From assembly GCF_000301075.1 (NCBI RefSeq), contig NZ_JH932293.1, positions 1,586,692 to 1,650,691 on the forward strand: a stretch of DNA of 64,000 bases. Direction: 5' to 3'. Both the position numbers and the translations under genes were made by a program. Numbering within the stretch: position 1 is the first letter of the stretch; each line of letters opens with the position of its first letter. Of the stretch, positions 27,044-34,390 are shown piece by piece. Origin of the DNA: Bergeyella zoohelcum ATCC 43767. GTDB taxonomy: Bacteria > Bacteroidota > Bacteroidia > Flavobacteriales > Weeksellaceae. The notes beneath the pieces are model-generated. The model saw only the letters and a program-made list of their open reading frames with translations, was not told the DNA's origin and searched no databases.

Positions 27044-27124
27044 TTACAATTGTAATCTAATTTATTTTACAATTGTAATGAGATTTATTATTTATTATTT
27101 TTACATTTGTAAAAACATTTTACA
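27044..27124 (+). promoter_or_regulatory. three-palindrome operator/promoter of the XRE gene
   Basis: Perfect palindromes TTACAATTGTAA at 27044-27055 and 27067-27078, and TTTTACAttTGTAAAA at 27099-27114. A further half-site TTTTACA (27118-27124) touches the ATG. The third palindrome contains TACATTTG, which matches the -7 consensus TAnnTTTG and is correctly placed for a start near 27116. A protein bound there would block its own promoter, the layout expected for autorepression by the XRE protein encoded just downstream. Confidence 0.8.
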
Positions 27125-27637
27125 ATGAACATCAATTCACGCATAGAAAATATCATAGAAGAATCTGGACTTTCTCATGCAGAATTTTCGGAAAAGGTAG
27201 ATGTACAGCGTTCTTCCATCTCTCATATTCTTTCAGGAAGAAATAAGCCATCATTGGATTTTCTAAGAAAAGTAAAAGAAGCTTTCCCGCTTTTATCTTG
27301 GGATTGGATGATAGAGGGAAAAGGAGAAATGTTTCTTCCAAAAGAAGAAGAAAAAAAAATAGAAAAAACAACTACTCCCCTACCCGATTTATTCTCATTC
27401 GTAACCGATGGGGAAAAGGAAAACTCAACAGAAACGCCCCCTTCAATACCTAAGACCATCGCTTCTCCAATATCATCCGGAGCAATTCCTAATACGAACT
27501 CTTCCGTAGAACAGAAAAATTCACCCTCGGAAAACATTACTATACGCTCTGAAAATAATACTTTTAAAAAAATAAAAAGAGTAATTCTCCTATATCATGA
27601 TGGTAGCTTTGAAAGTTATGAGATAAGTCTATCTTGA
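27125..27637 (+). CDS. XRE-family transcriptional regulator
   Basis: 170 residues. An N-terminal Cro/CI-type helix-turn-helix spans about 5-57 (SGLSHAEFSEKVDVQRSSIS is the HTH core, then GRNKPSLDFLRKV). A KEEEKKIEKTT hinge and a long, low-complexity Ser/Pro/Asn/Glu-rich linker (about 76-148) follow. A short folded tail FKKIKRVILLYHDGSFESYE ends the protein. There is no peptidase (S24) or toxin domain. The operator cluster directly upstream, and the same palindrome before terC and the M14 peptidase gene, suggest a small local regulon (inference). The 89-bp repeat starts inside its last codons, at 27626. Confidence 0.88.
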   Translation: MNINSRIENIIEESGLSHAEFSEKVDVQRSSISHILSGRNKPSLDFLRKVKEAFPLLSWDWMIEGKGEMFLPKEEEKKIEKTTTPLPDLFSFVTDGEKENSTETPPSIPKTIASPISSGAIPNTNSSVEQKNSPSENITIRSENNTFKKIKRVILLYHDGSFESYEISLS

Positions 27638-27714
27638 CTTTTTGAAAACAAACAAGGAATTATGATTTTTGTGGTGTGAAACATAAAAGCCTAAAACCTT
27701 GTTTGTAGTACTGG
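27626..27714 (+). repeat. 89-bp dispersed repeat, copy B
   Basis: Inverted relative to 1-89, 86/89 identical by eye. It supplies the last four codons and the stop of the XRE gene and ends 14 bp before the presumed left end of the IS1-family element. Since the flanks beyond both ends differ between copies (the outer end can only be seen here), the repeat looks like a discrete unit. Confidence 0.85.
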
Positions 27715-27728
27715 ACAAAGATATGATA

Positions 27729-28521
27729 GTAGAAGAAATGACATTGTTAAATTATTATATTTAATTGATTATTCAGCTTCAGAAATAAAAGCTTCAAGGA
27801 ATTTTCTAACATTGTTTTTGACTTCGAGTAACATTTTCCTTTTCTTTTAAATCTTGCCAAATAATGCCTTATTCTGCTATTATATCCCTCCACTGTAAAG
27901 GTTTCTGCTTTGGATTCCATATGCTTTTCACTTGGAATTACCTCTGAATAACTCTTCCAATAATCGCTACAAAAACCATTGATATCCCTGCTTTTCAATT
28001 TCTTCCAAAGCTCTAAGAAAGTTTCTGTGTCTCGTTTGCCACAAACAAAACCGATGAACTTTTTTCCAAGTCTATCAATAGCAATCCAGCTCCAACAGTA
28101 GTTTTTTTTGACTGTACATAACTGTGAATCTCGTCCAATTCCACTATCTCAATAGGTTCTTCATTCTGAGGTAGTTCCACAGATTCTCCCCATTTCTTTA
28201 CCCACCGATAAACCGTTCCGTAGCTAATATTCAATATCCTTCCAATAGCTCGGAATCCTAATCCTTCCAAATACATTTGCAAAGCAAGACGCTTTTGTTC
28301 TGGCGTTTTCACATCCGATTTCTTCTCAACACTGAAAAAATAGCCACAGTCTTTACATTTATATCGCTGTCTGCCTCCAACAAAACCTGCCTTAATCTTA
28401 TTTAACGATTCACATCTGGTACATTTCATGACGCTAAATTATATAAAATATATCAGAATAACAATACCAAAATAAAATATTTACTTTTAACCCATTATTT
28501 TCAAAATTGTAGTAATTCTAC
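27729..28521 (-). mobile_element. IS1-family insertion sequence (ends approximate)
   Basis: About 0.8 kb around a complete IS1-type transposase. Both ends can be set at GTAGAA (27729 on the plus strand, 28521 on the minus strand), followed by partly matching sequence, which could be a degenerate terminal inverted repeat. No target-site duplication is visible, so the boundaries are uncertain by tens of bases. Confidence 0.65.
27747..28429 (-). CDS. IS1-family transposase, two frames joined by a -1 frameshift (InsA-InsB type)
   Basis: The first frame (28429-28013) has the InsA zinc finger (CTRCESLNKI then YKCKDCGYFF) and a helix-turn-helix (GLGFRAIGRILNISYGTVYR). Within it, at about 28101-28108, a run of eight A follows TC (0-frame TCA AAA AAA ACT). 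This is a heptameric slippery site like that of E. coli IS1. A -1 slip there continues without stop through NYCWSWIAIDRLGKKFIGF and the InsB catalytic part (DINGFCSDYWKSY, TFTVEGYNSRIRHYL) to 27747. The fused product is about 227 residues, the normal IS1 transposase length, so the element looks intact and not decayed. Without the slip the first frame ends early, as IS1 InsA does. Confidence 0.85.
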
Positions 28522-28907
28522 GACTTTTTGAGAGGGGGATTTAGAGATTTTATTTTTTTAATTTATATATAACTACTTTATTTTCAATTTCTTCATATTA
28601 ATAAATGTTTTTACTTTGAATTTTGCTTCTTATATTAATTGAATGAAAAAAAGGGATTTTAATACAAATTAAAGCCATACTATGCCAAAGTTAGTAACAC
28701 TGGCAGATGGTATTTTTATAAGTTGAATCTAGGTTACATAAAAAAAGGGAGTCTCAAAAAACAGGAAACTCCTCTCCTCCTTTCCTAAGAAAAAAGTAAG
28801 TTATAAGCCAAAAGTCTTTGTACTTTGTACATCGTACAATTTTTAACTTCTTTTAACTTCTAATTTCTAACCTCTAATTTCTACTCTGAAAGTCATTGCC
28901 TTATCAA
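28522..28907. other. intergenic stretch, no gene seen; simple imperfect repeats
   Basis: AT-rich. 28790-28875 consists of short imperfect repeats (CTAATTTCTA three times, GTACTTTGTACATCGTAC), a kind of noise found at several intergenic points in the window (34190, 46350, 48650). The only functional signal is the rsmE terminator at 28740-28773. Confidence 0.6.
28740..28773 (-). terminator. terminator downstream of rsmE
   Basis: Hairpin GGAGTCTC / GAAACTCC (one mismatch, 9-nt loop). On the minus strand it is followed by CCTTTTTT. It lies 135 bp after the rsmE stop. Confidence 0.55.
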
Positions 28908-29603
28908 TTATTTTGAGAAACCTCTCTGATAATTCCATGCCGAAAGAAAAATTCCTGCCGTCTCGGTACGCAATCTTTGGGTGCCAAGACTCACTGCTTT
29001 AATATTTTTCTCACTTAGCATTTCTATTTCCCTCGGGCTAAAATCTCCTTCGGGACCAACGAGAAAAGTGTTTTTTTCATTAAAATGAAATTCTGTAAGC
29101 AATACCCTTTCAAACCGCTCATTACAATGGGCAACGAAAATATTTTCAGAATGATTTTTTATAAAATCCGAGAGTTTAGTAAGTGGATTAATCTTCGGGA
29201 AATACATTCTAAGACTTTGTTTAGAGGCGGCAATGGCTTGTTTTTCTAAGCGTTCCAGATTAATATTCTTTCGTTCAGAATTATCCGTAAGAAAAAATGT
29301 AATTTCATCTACCCCCATTTCCACTGCTTTTTCCAAGAAAAATTCCATTCTATCTATATTTTTAGTAGGAGCAATGGCAATATGTAGCTGAAATGGACTT
29401 TTATCAAGCTTAGGTAAATGTTCTACATGCACTAAATTTGCCTTTTTCCCTTGGATGGTAAGCTCACCACGAACACTATTCCCTTGTCCATCCGTAAGAT
29501 GCAACACTGTTCCTTCTTTAATTCTCAATACTTTTGTAATATGCTGTACTTCATCAGGATGAAATGCCACATTGGGAAAAATACTACCATAAAATAATTT
29601 CAT
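28908..29603 (-). CDS. rsmE: 16S rRNA (uracil-1498-N3)-methyltransferase
   Basis: A 231-residue SPOUT-class methyltransferase. The N-terminal PUA-like part (HITKVLRIKEGTVLHLTDGQ) recognises rRNA. The trefoil-knot SAM site shows LVGPEGDFSPREIEML (about 182-197) and LGTQRLRTETAGIFL (about 208-222). It methylates U1498 of 16S rRNA. Monocistronic. Confidence 0.95.
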   Translation of the reverse strand: MKLFYGSIFPNVAFHPDEVQHITKVLRIKEGTVLHLTDGQGNSVRGELTIQGKKANLVHVEHLPKLDKSPFQLHIAIAPTKNIDRMEFFLEKAVEMGVDEITFFLTDNSERKNINLERLEKQAIAASKQSLRMYFPKINPLTKLSDFIKNHSENIFVAHCNERFERVLLTEFHFNEKNTFLVGPEGDFSPREIEMLSEKNIKAVSLGTQRLRTETAGIFLSAWNYQRGFSK

Positions 29604-29864
29604 GATTCATCTTTTTAGATAATAGTAGAAAATATAAGGGGCAAAAATACTTTACCCCTATATCTATCATTAAACTCGCCTTAACTTTTAATTTTGCTTA
29701 AATCCTCTGAATCTTAATGTCATTTCAAAACACTTTGCCAAAGTTTTTTGGTACTTTAGTAAAATACCCCAAACGATGAAACTCATTCAATTCAACATTC
29801 TTCATCAACTCATTTATAGATTTTAACACAAAAATCAAACAAAATGAGTACGAAAAAAGTACCA

Positions 29865-31058
29865 TTAGCCATTGTACTGCTCTAGGGCAATTTTAAGCAA
29901 CTCTACACTTCTGGCAAGTTCTTCTTTTTTAAGAACATAAGCTATCCTTACCTGCTTTTTACCTAGCTCTGGGTTACTATAAAAACCTCCCATAGGAGCC
30001 AGCATTACCGTTTCATTTTCATAGCTAAACTCTTCTAAAAGCCATTGTGCAAATTTCTCAGAATCATCTACAGGAAGCTGTACTGCACAGTAAAAAGCAC
30101 CTTTCGGTGTAGGGCAAATTACCCCTGGAATTTCATTCAGTAAGCTTACCAATAAATCTCTTCGTTCTGTATACTCCTGACGCACCGCACTGATGTACGC
30201 TTCATCATCTTGATGTGCCGCCGTAGCTGCTATTTGTCCTAATAATACTGGACTTAGCCTTGCCTGAGCAAAAAGCATTGCCGCATCATGAATTTTCTTA
30301 GAGCGAGTAATCATACAGCCTACTCTCACCCCACACATAGAGTATCTTTTGGATTCAGAATCAATGATAATACAGTTTTCTGCCAATTCAGGAAAAGCCA
30401 ACATAGAAGTTTGCTTCTCGCCTCCATAAACATATTCTCTATATACTTCATCAGAAATGATGACAATATCATGTTTTAATGCAATCTGACTCAGTTTTTC
30501 TAACTCTTCCTTAGAGTAAAGATAGCCCGTAGGATTTCCTGGGTTACAGATAATAATCGCCTTTGTTTTTTCTGTGATTTTTTTCTCAAAATCTTCCATC
30601 GGAGGCAATGCAAATCCCGTTTCTATTGTAGAAGGAATAGCCACCACATTTACATTAAAATTACTAGTAAATCCATTGTAATTTGCATAGTAAGGCTCTG
30701 GGATAATCACCTCATCACCATCATCACACAATGTAGAAATAGCAAAGTTCAGTGCCTCAGACCCCCCATTGGTTACAATGAAATTATCCGTAGTTAAATC
30801 TGTAAAACCCAATCCATGGTAATAATCTTTGAGTGCATTTCTATATTCTAAATTGCCTTCAGAAAGTGCATATTCTAAAACTTCAAGGTTTACATTCTTT
30901 ATCGCTTCCAAAGCATTTTTAGGAGTGGGAATATCGGGCTGTCCGATGTTTAAATGGTACACTTTAGTTCCATTACTCTTCGCTTTTAAAGCAAAAGGAA
31001 CGAGTTTTCTTACAGGAGAAGCGGGCATTTTCTTAGCACGCAATGAAATTTCTGGCAT
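29865..31058 (-). CDS. pyridoxal-phosphate aminotransferase (class I/II, AspC-like)
   Basis: 397 residues. Visible motifs: NIGQPDIPTP near 37, TNGGSEALNFAIS near 96, NPGNPTGYLY near 172, SDEVYREYVYGG near 202, and the PLP-lysine region SESKRYSMCGVRVG near 235. The final VRIAYVLKKEELA carries the carboxylate-binding Arg. This matches the bacterial aspartate/aromatic/methionine aminotransferase fold; the substrate cannot be decided from sequence. Monocistronic, divergent from the cysteine-synthase-like gene. Confidence 0.9.
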   Translation of the reverse strand: MPEISLRAKKMPASPVRKLVPFALKAKSNGTKVYHLNIGQPDIPTPKNALEAIKNVNLEVLEYALSEGNLEYRNALKDYYHGLGFTDLTTDNFIVTNGGSEALNFAISTLCDDGDEVIIPEPYYANYNGFTSNFNVNVVAIPSTIETGFALPPMEDFEKKITEKTKAIIICNPGNPTGYLYSKEELEKLSQIALKHDIVIISDEVYREYVYGGEKQTSMLAFPELAENCIIIDSESKRYSMCGVRVGCMITRSKKIHDAAMLFAQARLSPVLLGQIAATAAHQDDEAYISAVRQEYTERRDLLVSLLNEIPGVICPTPKGAFYCAVQLPVDDSEKFAQWLLEEFSYENETVMLAPMGGFYSNPELGKKQVRIAYVLKKEELARSVELLKIALEQYNG

Positions 31059-31290
31059 AGTTTAAATATTAACCCCACAAAGGTAGTGATTTTTAAGATA
31101 ATTATGGAACCAATAGCAACTTAGATATAGCGAAATAAACCATCAAGAGTAAAGAGTAAAAGCCATGTATATCACAATTCAAATTCATTAACTGCTAATT
31201 ATTAGTACTTTCAGAGTGAAAGGTAAAGAAAAACAATCTTAAGAAATAACGATAATTAAAATTTAGTGAATGTATGTCTTACATTTTTTG

Positions 31291-31298
31291 TACTTTTG
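31291..31298 (+). promoter_or_regulatory. -7 element (TACTTTTG) of the cysteine-synthase-like gene
   Basis: Matches TAnnTTTG, 31 bp before the ATG at 31330. No clear -33 TTG at the usual spacing. The rest of 31059-31290 shows no gene. Confidence 0.5.
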
Positions 31299-31329
31299 CG
31301 GTGTTTTTTAAGAGAAATTATATAGTGGA

Positions 31330-32364
31330 ATGAGTACAGTTTATAATAATGTTCTTGAACTCATTGGAAATACACCAATGGTGAAGCTGAATACTGTTAC
31401 CAAAGATGTACCGGCAAAAGTTTTTGCTAAATTAGAATCGTTTAACCCAGGGCATTCTACTAAGGATAGAATCGCATTGCATATCATAGAAGCGGCGGAA
31501 AAGAAAGGAATACTGAAACCTGGTGCTACCATTGTAGAAACTACTAGTGGAAACACAGGTTTTTCTATTGCCATGGTTTCTATCATCAAAGGATACCAGT
31601 GTATATTATCCGTAAGTGATAAGACGAAACCTGAAAAAATAGCTTACCTAAAAGCATTGGGGGCTAAAGTTTTCGTGTGTCCTGCCAATGTCCCTGCTGA
31701 CGACCCTCGTTCTTATTACGAAGTGGCAAAGAGAATAGCCGCAGAAACGCCTAACTCCATTTATATCAATCAATATTTCAATGAATTAAACACCGAAGCT
31801 CATTATATGAGTACTGGACCTGAAATTTGGGAACAAACGGAAGGAAAAGTAACCCATGTGTTTGCCTGTACAGGAACTGGAGGTACACTTTCTGGAGCTG
31901 CCAAATACCTAAAAGAAAAAAATCCAGACATTAAAATTATCGGAGTAGATGCTTTAGGCTCCATCTTAAAAACCTATCACGAGACAGGAGAGATTCATCT
32001 GGAAGAAGTAAGACCTTATCAGATTGAAGGAATGGGTAAAAATCTCATCCCATCAGCGTTGTTATTTGATAAAATAGACCATTTCGTCCGAGTAAATGAT
32101 GAAGATGCTGCCTACAGAACGAGAGAAGTTGCCCTCAAAGAAGGCATCATGGGAGGCTATACCACAGGAGCAGTAACCCAAGGTTTTTTACAATATGCAC
32201 AGGAAAACCCTTTGACAGAAAATGACATAGTGGTACTCATCTACCCTGATCATGGTTCTCGCTATATCTCTAAGGTATATAGTGATGAATGGATGACAGA
32301 ACAAGGTTTTACCAATAATTGTGTGCATAGCTACGAAGAATTATTTAAGACTACCATTATTTAA
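31330..32364 (+). CDS. cysteine synthase / cystathionine beta-synthase-family PLP enzyme
   Basis: 344 residues, fold type II. The PLP-lysine is in [16 protein letters not shown] (about 39-54), the Asn loop in [13 protein letters not shown] (about 72-84), the phosphate-binding loop in [15 protein letters not shown] (about 181-195), and an active-site Tyr/Gly region in [12 protein letters not shown]. There are no C-terminal CBS domains. The GHSTKDR motif differs from the classical GxSVKDR of CysK/CysM. Together with the length this points to the cystathionine beta-synthase-like subgroup, so the choice between O-acetylserine sulfhydrylase and CBS activity is left open. Confidence 0.85.
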   Translation: MSTVYNNVLELIGNTPMVKLNTVTKDVPAKVFAKLESFNPGHSTKDRIALHIIEAAEKKGILKPGATIVETTSGNTGFSIAMVSIIKGYQCILSVSDKTKPEKIAYLKALGAKVFVCPANVPADDPRSYYEVAKRIAAETPNSIYINQYFNELNTEAHYMSTGPEIWEQTEGKVTHVFACTGTGGTLSGAAKYLKEKNPDIKIIGVDALGSILKTYHETGEIHLEEVRPYQIEGMGKNLIPSALLFDKIDHFVRVNDEDAAYRTREVALKEGIMGGYTTGAVTQGFLQYAQENPLTENDIVVLIYPDHGSRYISKVYSDEWMTEQGFTNNCVHSYEELFKTTII

Positions 32365-32444
32365 TTCTGGTAAAAGCAATGGTAACTCCACAAGTTTTAA
32401 TTTAATATCACCAACCAGTATAAATATATAAATTCCTTTTGGTA

Positions 32445-32466
32445 AAATCCAAGAGGGATTTTTTTA
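32445..32466 (+). terminator. terminator after the cysteine-synthase-like gene
   Basis: Stem AAATCC / GGATTT with a 5-nt loop followed by a T run. Confidence 0.6.
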
Positions 32467-32485
32467 TAACTAATCTCAATTTGGT

Positions 32486-32690
32486 TTAAGCACATTCAAA
32501 AAATAACTGACCATCATTGACTTTTTGAATATTGAGAGACGGTTTTTTGGGAAAAAAGCAATACGCAGTTAATGCTCCCAGGAATATTTATAATAAAATT
32601 ATTGACGCTCCTATGCCGACTGTGTTCTATCTGACAGAGGTTTTTCAGTTCATCATTGATGGTTGGTTCACTTGTAATTTTCAACTCTCA
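32486..32690 (-). pseudogene. C-terminal remnant of an IS982-family transposase
   Basis: On the minus strand two overlapping frames give the end of an IS982-type transposase. From about 32684 one frame reads PTINDELKNLCQIEHSRHRS then VNNFIINI. After a one-base shift the next reads LGALTAYCFFPKKPSLNIQK, ending with TAA at 32488-32486. The DELKN-IxQxEHSRHRS-NF ... AYCFFPKKPS series is the family's C-terminal signature. The catalytic N-terminal two thirds are missing and the reading frame is broken, so this is a fossil. Confidence 0.82.
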
Positions 32691-32842
32691 AATTCATAGG
32701 TAATAATTCAATTTACATATATGATTATCAAATATTTAAATATACAAATTATTACCTTTTTTACAAATATTTTTTTATTTTTCTTATCCCGAACTCAAGT
32801 TAATAAAAAGCTTCAAATACGATTATGATAACCACTATAATG
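32691..32842. other. AT-rich spacer, nothing seen
   Basis: No open frame, no repeat and no promoter worth naming. Confidence 0.5.
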
Positions 32843-32882
32843 AAAAACCACATAGAACATTATTCTTATGTATCTATGTGGT
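32843..32882 (-). terminator. terminator of the second MacB-type permease gene
   Basis: Perfect 9-bp stem CCACATAGA (32848-32856) / TCTATGTGG (32873-32881), followed on the minus strand by five T. Confidence 0.8.
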
Positions 32883-32922
32883 GATAAACTTGAGTTTTAC
32901 TAAATTTTTGTTTAAAATCCCC

Positions 32923-34188
32923 CTACTCACTCCTCAATGCTTCAATGGGACGAATTTTTACGGCTCTTTGGGCGGGAATCATTCCTACCACCAGCCCCAG
33001 CCCTACCATTACGCCCATTGCCATAAAGACATTACTATAGTCCACTGTAGGATTGTAGAAAGGAAAATCGGTTTGTCCGGCGGTGAGGGTGTCTAATGCC
33101 ATGAGCAGAAGCATCCCCATAATAAAGCCCATAAGCCCCGAGCTGAGGGTAATGACCAAACTTTCTAGCAAAATCTGATTGCGTACTTCGGCCGGCTTGG
33201 CTCCCAAGGCTCGGCGGATGCCTATTTCTTTGGTGCGTTCTTTCACGGTAATCAAAAGGATGTTGGAAATCGCAATGACCCCCGCCAATATGGTGAGTAC
33301 GCCTACGGTAATGGTGAGCAACTGCATGCCTTTGAGAAATCCGGTGAGTTTGGCAAATTCTTTTCCGAGGTTGAAACTACCAAAAGCATTGGAATCATCG
33401 GGCGAAACATGGTATTTGTTTTTGAGTTCGGTTTTTACTTTTTCCTCCACTGCACTCAAATCTGCCTCGGGACGGCTCACAATGGAGAATACATCTACCT
33501 TGTTGCCCTGATTATACATTTTCATATAGGTAGAAAGGGGAATGTAGGCGGCTCTACTGCTCTCCATAGGTCCAAATCGTTTGATATTAAAAACGCCAAT
33601 AACATTGAAATACATCCCTTTTACATTGATGCTCTTGCCTATGGGATTTTCATTTTTCTTGTGGTCGAAAAAGTTTTTGTAAATCTCCTCTCCTATCACG
33701 ATGACATTTTTGCTTTGGGCGATATCGGCATCGTTGAGGTATCTTCCAAAGATTAATTTCTTTTCGGAGATTTTGTTACCTATCGGGAAATCACCGTTGA
33801 GGGTATAGGTTTCAGACTTTCCGTTTCTGGACATGAGTTCGCCCTGAGTACCAAAATTTCCCTTAGAACTTTGAGGCGAGATATAGTCTATCTCGGGGAT
33901 TTTGCTTTCTAGTAGGGCTATATCCTCTAAATTTAATTCCATAGTACGCCCTTTGGGAAATCCCGCGTAGGGGATATTGGTGTTCTGAGCCCAAAGAAAG
34001 ATGCTATTGGTGGCAAAACCAGAAAAGAGCTTGTCGAATCCGTTTTCCATTCCTTTGGCGGCTCCGAGGAGGGCTACATAGAGAAACATTCCCCATGCTA
34101 CGCCTATCATAGTGAGGAAGGTACGGAGCTTATTGTTTCGCAAGGAGTGATAAATTTCCTGCCAAGTATCGTATGAAAAGAGTTTCAT
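32923..34188 (-). CDS. MacB/FtsX-type ABC transporter permease, GC-richer paralogue
   Basis: 421 residues, the same architecture as the protein at 2624. Helix 1 lies after WQEIYHSLRNNKLRT. A periplasmic MacB_PCD domain with NPIGKSINVKGMYFNVIGVF follows. Helix 2 lies around GVIAISNILLITVKERTKEI, then two more helices, ending IRPIEALRSE. Stretches of the gene are clearly richer in GC than the surroundings (33181-33240 is 37 of 60 by count), unlike its relative at 2624. It is downstream of pdhC with a separate terminator between them. No ATPase gene is adjacent. Confidence 0.87.
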   Translation of the reverse strand: MKLFSYDTWQEIYHSLRNNKLRTFLTMIGVAWGMFLYVALLGAAKGMENGFDKLFSGFATNSIFLWAQNTNIPYAGFPKGRTMELNLEDIALLESKIPEIDYISPQSSKGNFGTQGELMSRNGKSETYTLNGDFPIGNKISEKKLIFGRYLNDADIAQSKNVIVIGEEIYKNFFDHKKNENPIGKSINVKGMYFNVIGVFNIKRFGPMESSRAAYIPLSTYMKMYNQGNKVDVFSIVSRPEADLSAVEEKVKTELKNKYHVSPDDSNAFGSFNLGKEFAKLTGFLKGMQLLTITVGVLTILAGVIAISNILLITVKERTKEIGIRRALGAKPAEVRNQILLESLVITLSSGLMGFIMGMLLLMALDTLTAGQTDFPFYNPTVDYSNVFMAMGVMVGLGLVVGMIPAQRAVKIRPIEALRSE

Positions 34189-34189
34189 T

Positions 34190-34221
34190 TTAATTGTTAA
34201 TTATCAATGGTTAATTGTTAA
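34190..34221. repeat. short direct repeat TTAATTGTTAA, 21 bp apart
   Basis: TTAATTGTTAA at 34190-34200 and 34211-34221, with TTAATTATCAATGG between. Imperfect AT-rich repeats of this kind also occur at other intergenic points. Function unknown, possibly slippage noise. Confidence 0.5.
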
Positions 34222-34320
34222 CATTCGACCGCCTAACGGGGTCGGTGTTTCTTTCTCATATTAGTAGAAAAATAAGCTTTGTTGTTACAATTTTCGTGTG
34301 ATAAATCCGCTTTTTGATAT

Positions 34321-34352
34321 AAAAAACTTCCTTCATAATACTATGAAGGAAG
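34321..34352 (-). terminator. terminator of the pdhA-pdhC transcript
   Basis: Perfect 11-bp stem CTTCCTTCATA / TATGAAGGAAG with a 4-nt loop, followed on the minus strand by six T. Confidence 0.85.
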
Positions 34353-34390
34353 CGATATTCTATTAAAATCATTTGAGTTATTCCTCGTAT

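Noticed and set aside
28682-28726. Small frame MPKLVTLADGIFIS
   Set aside because: Fourteen codons in AT-rich spacer without promoter box or family. Chance is the better explanation.
29844-29885. Small frame MSTKKVPLAIVLL on the plus strand
   Set aside because: Thirteen codons overlapping the 3' end of the aminotransferase gene on the other strand, without a promoter. Most likely chance.
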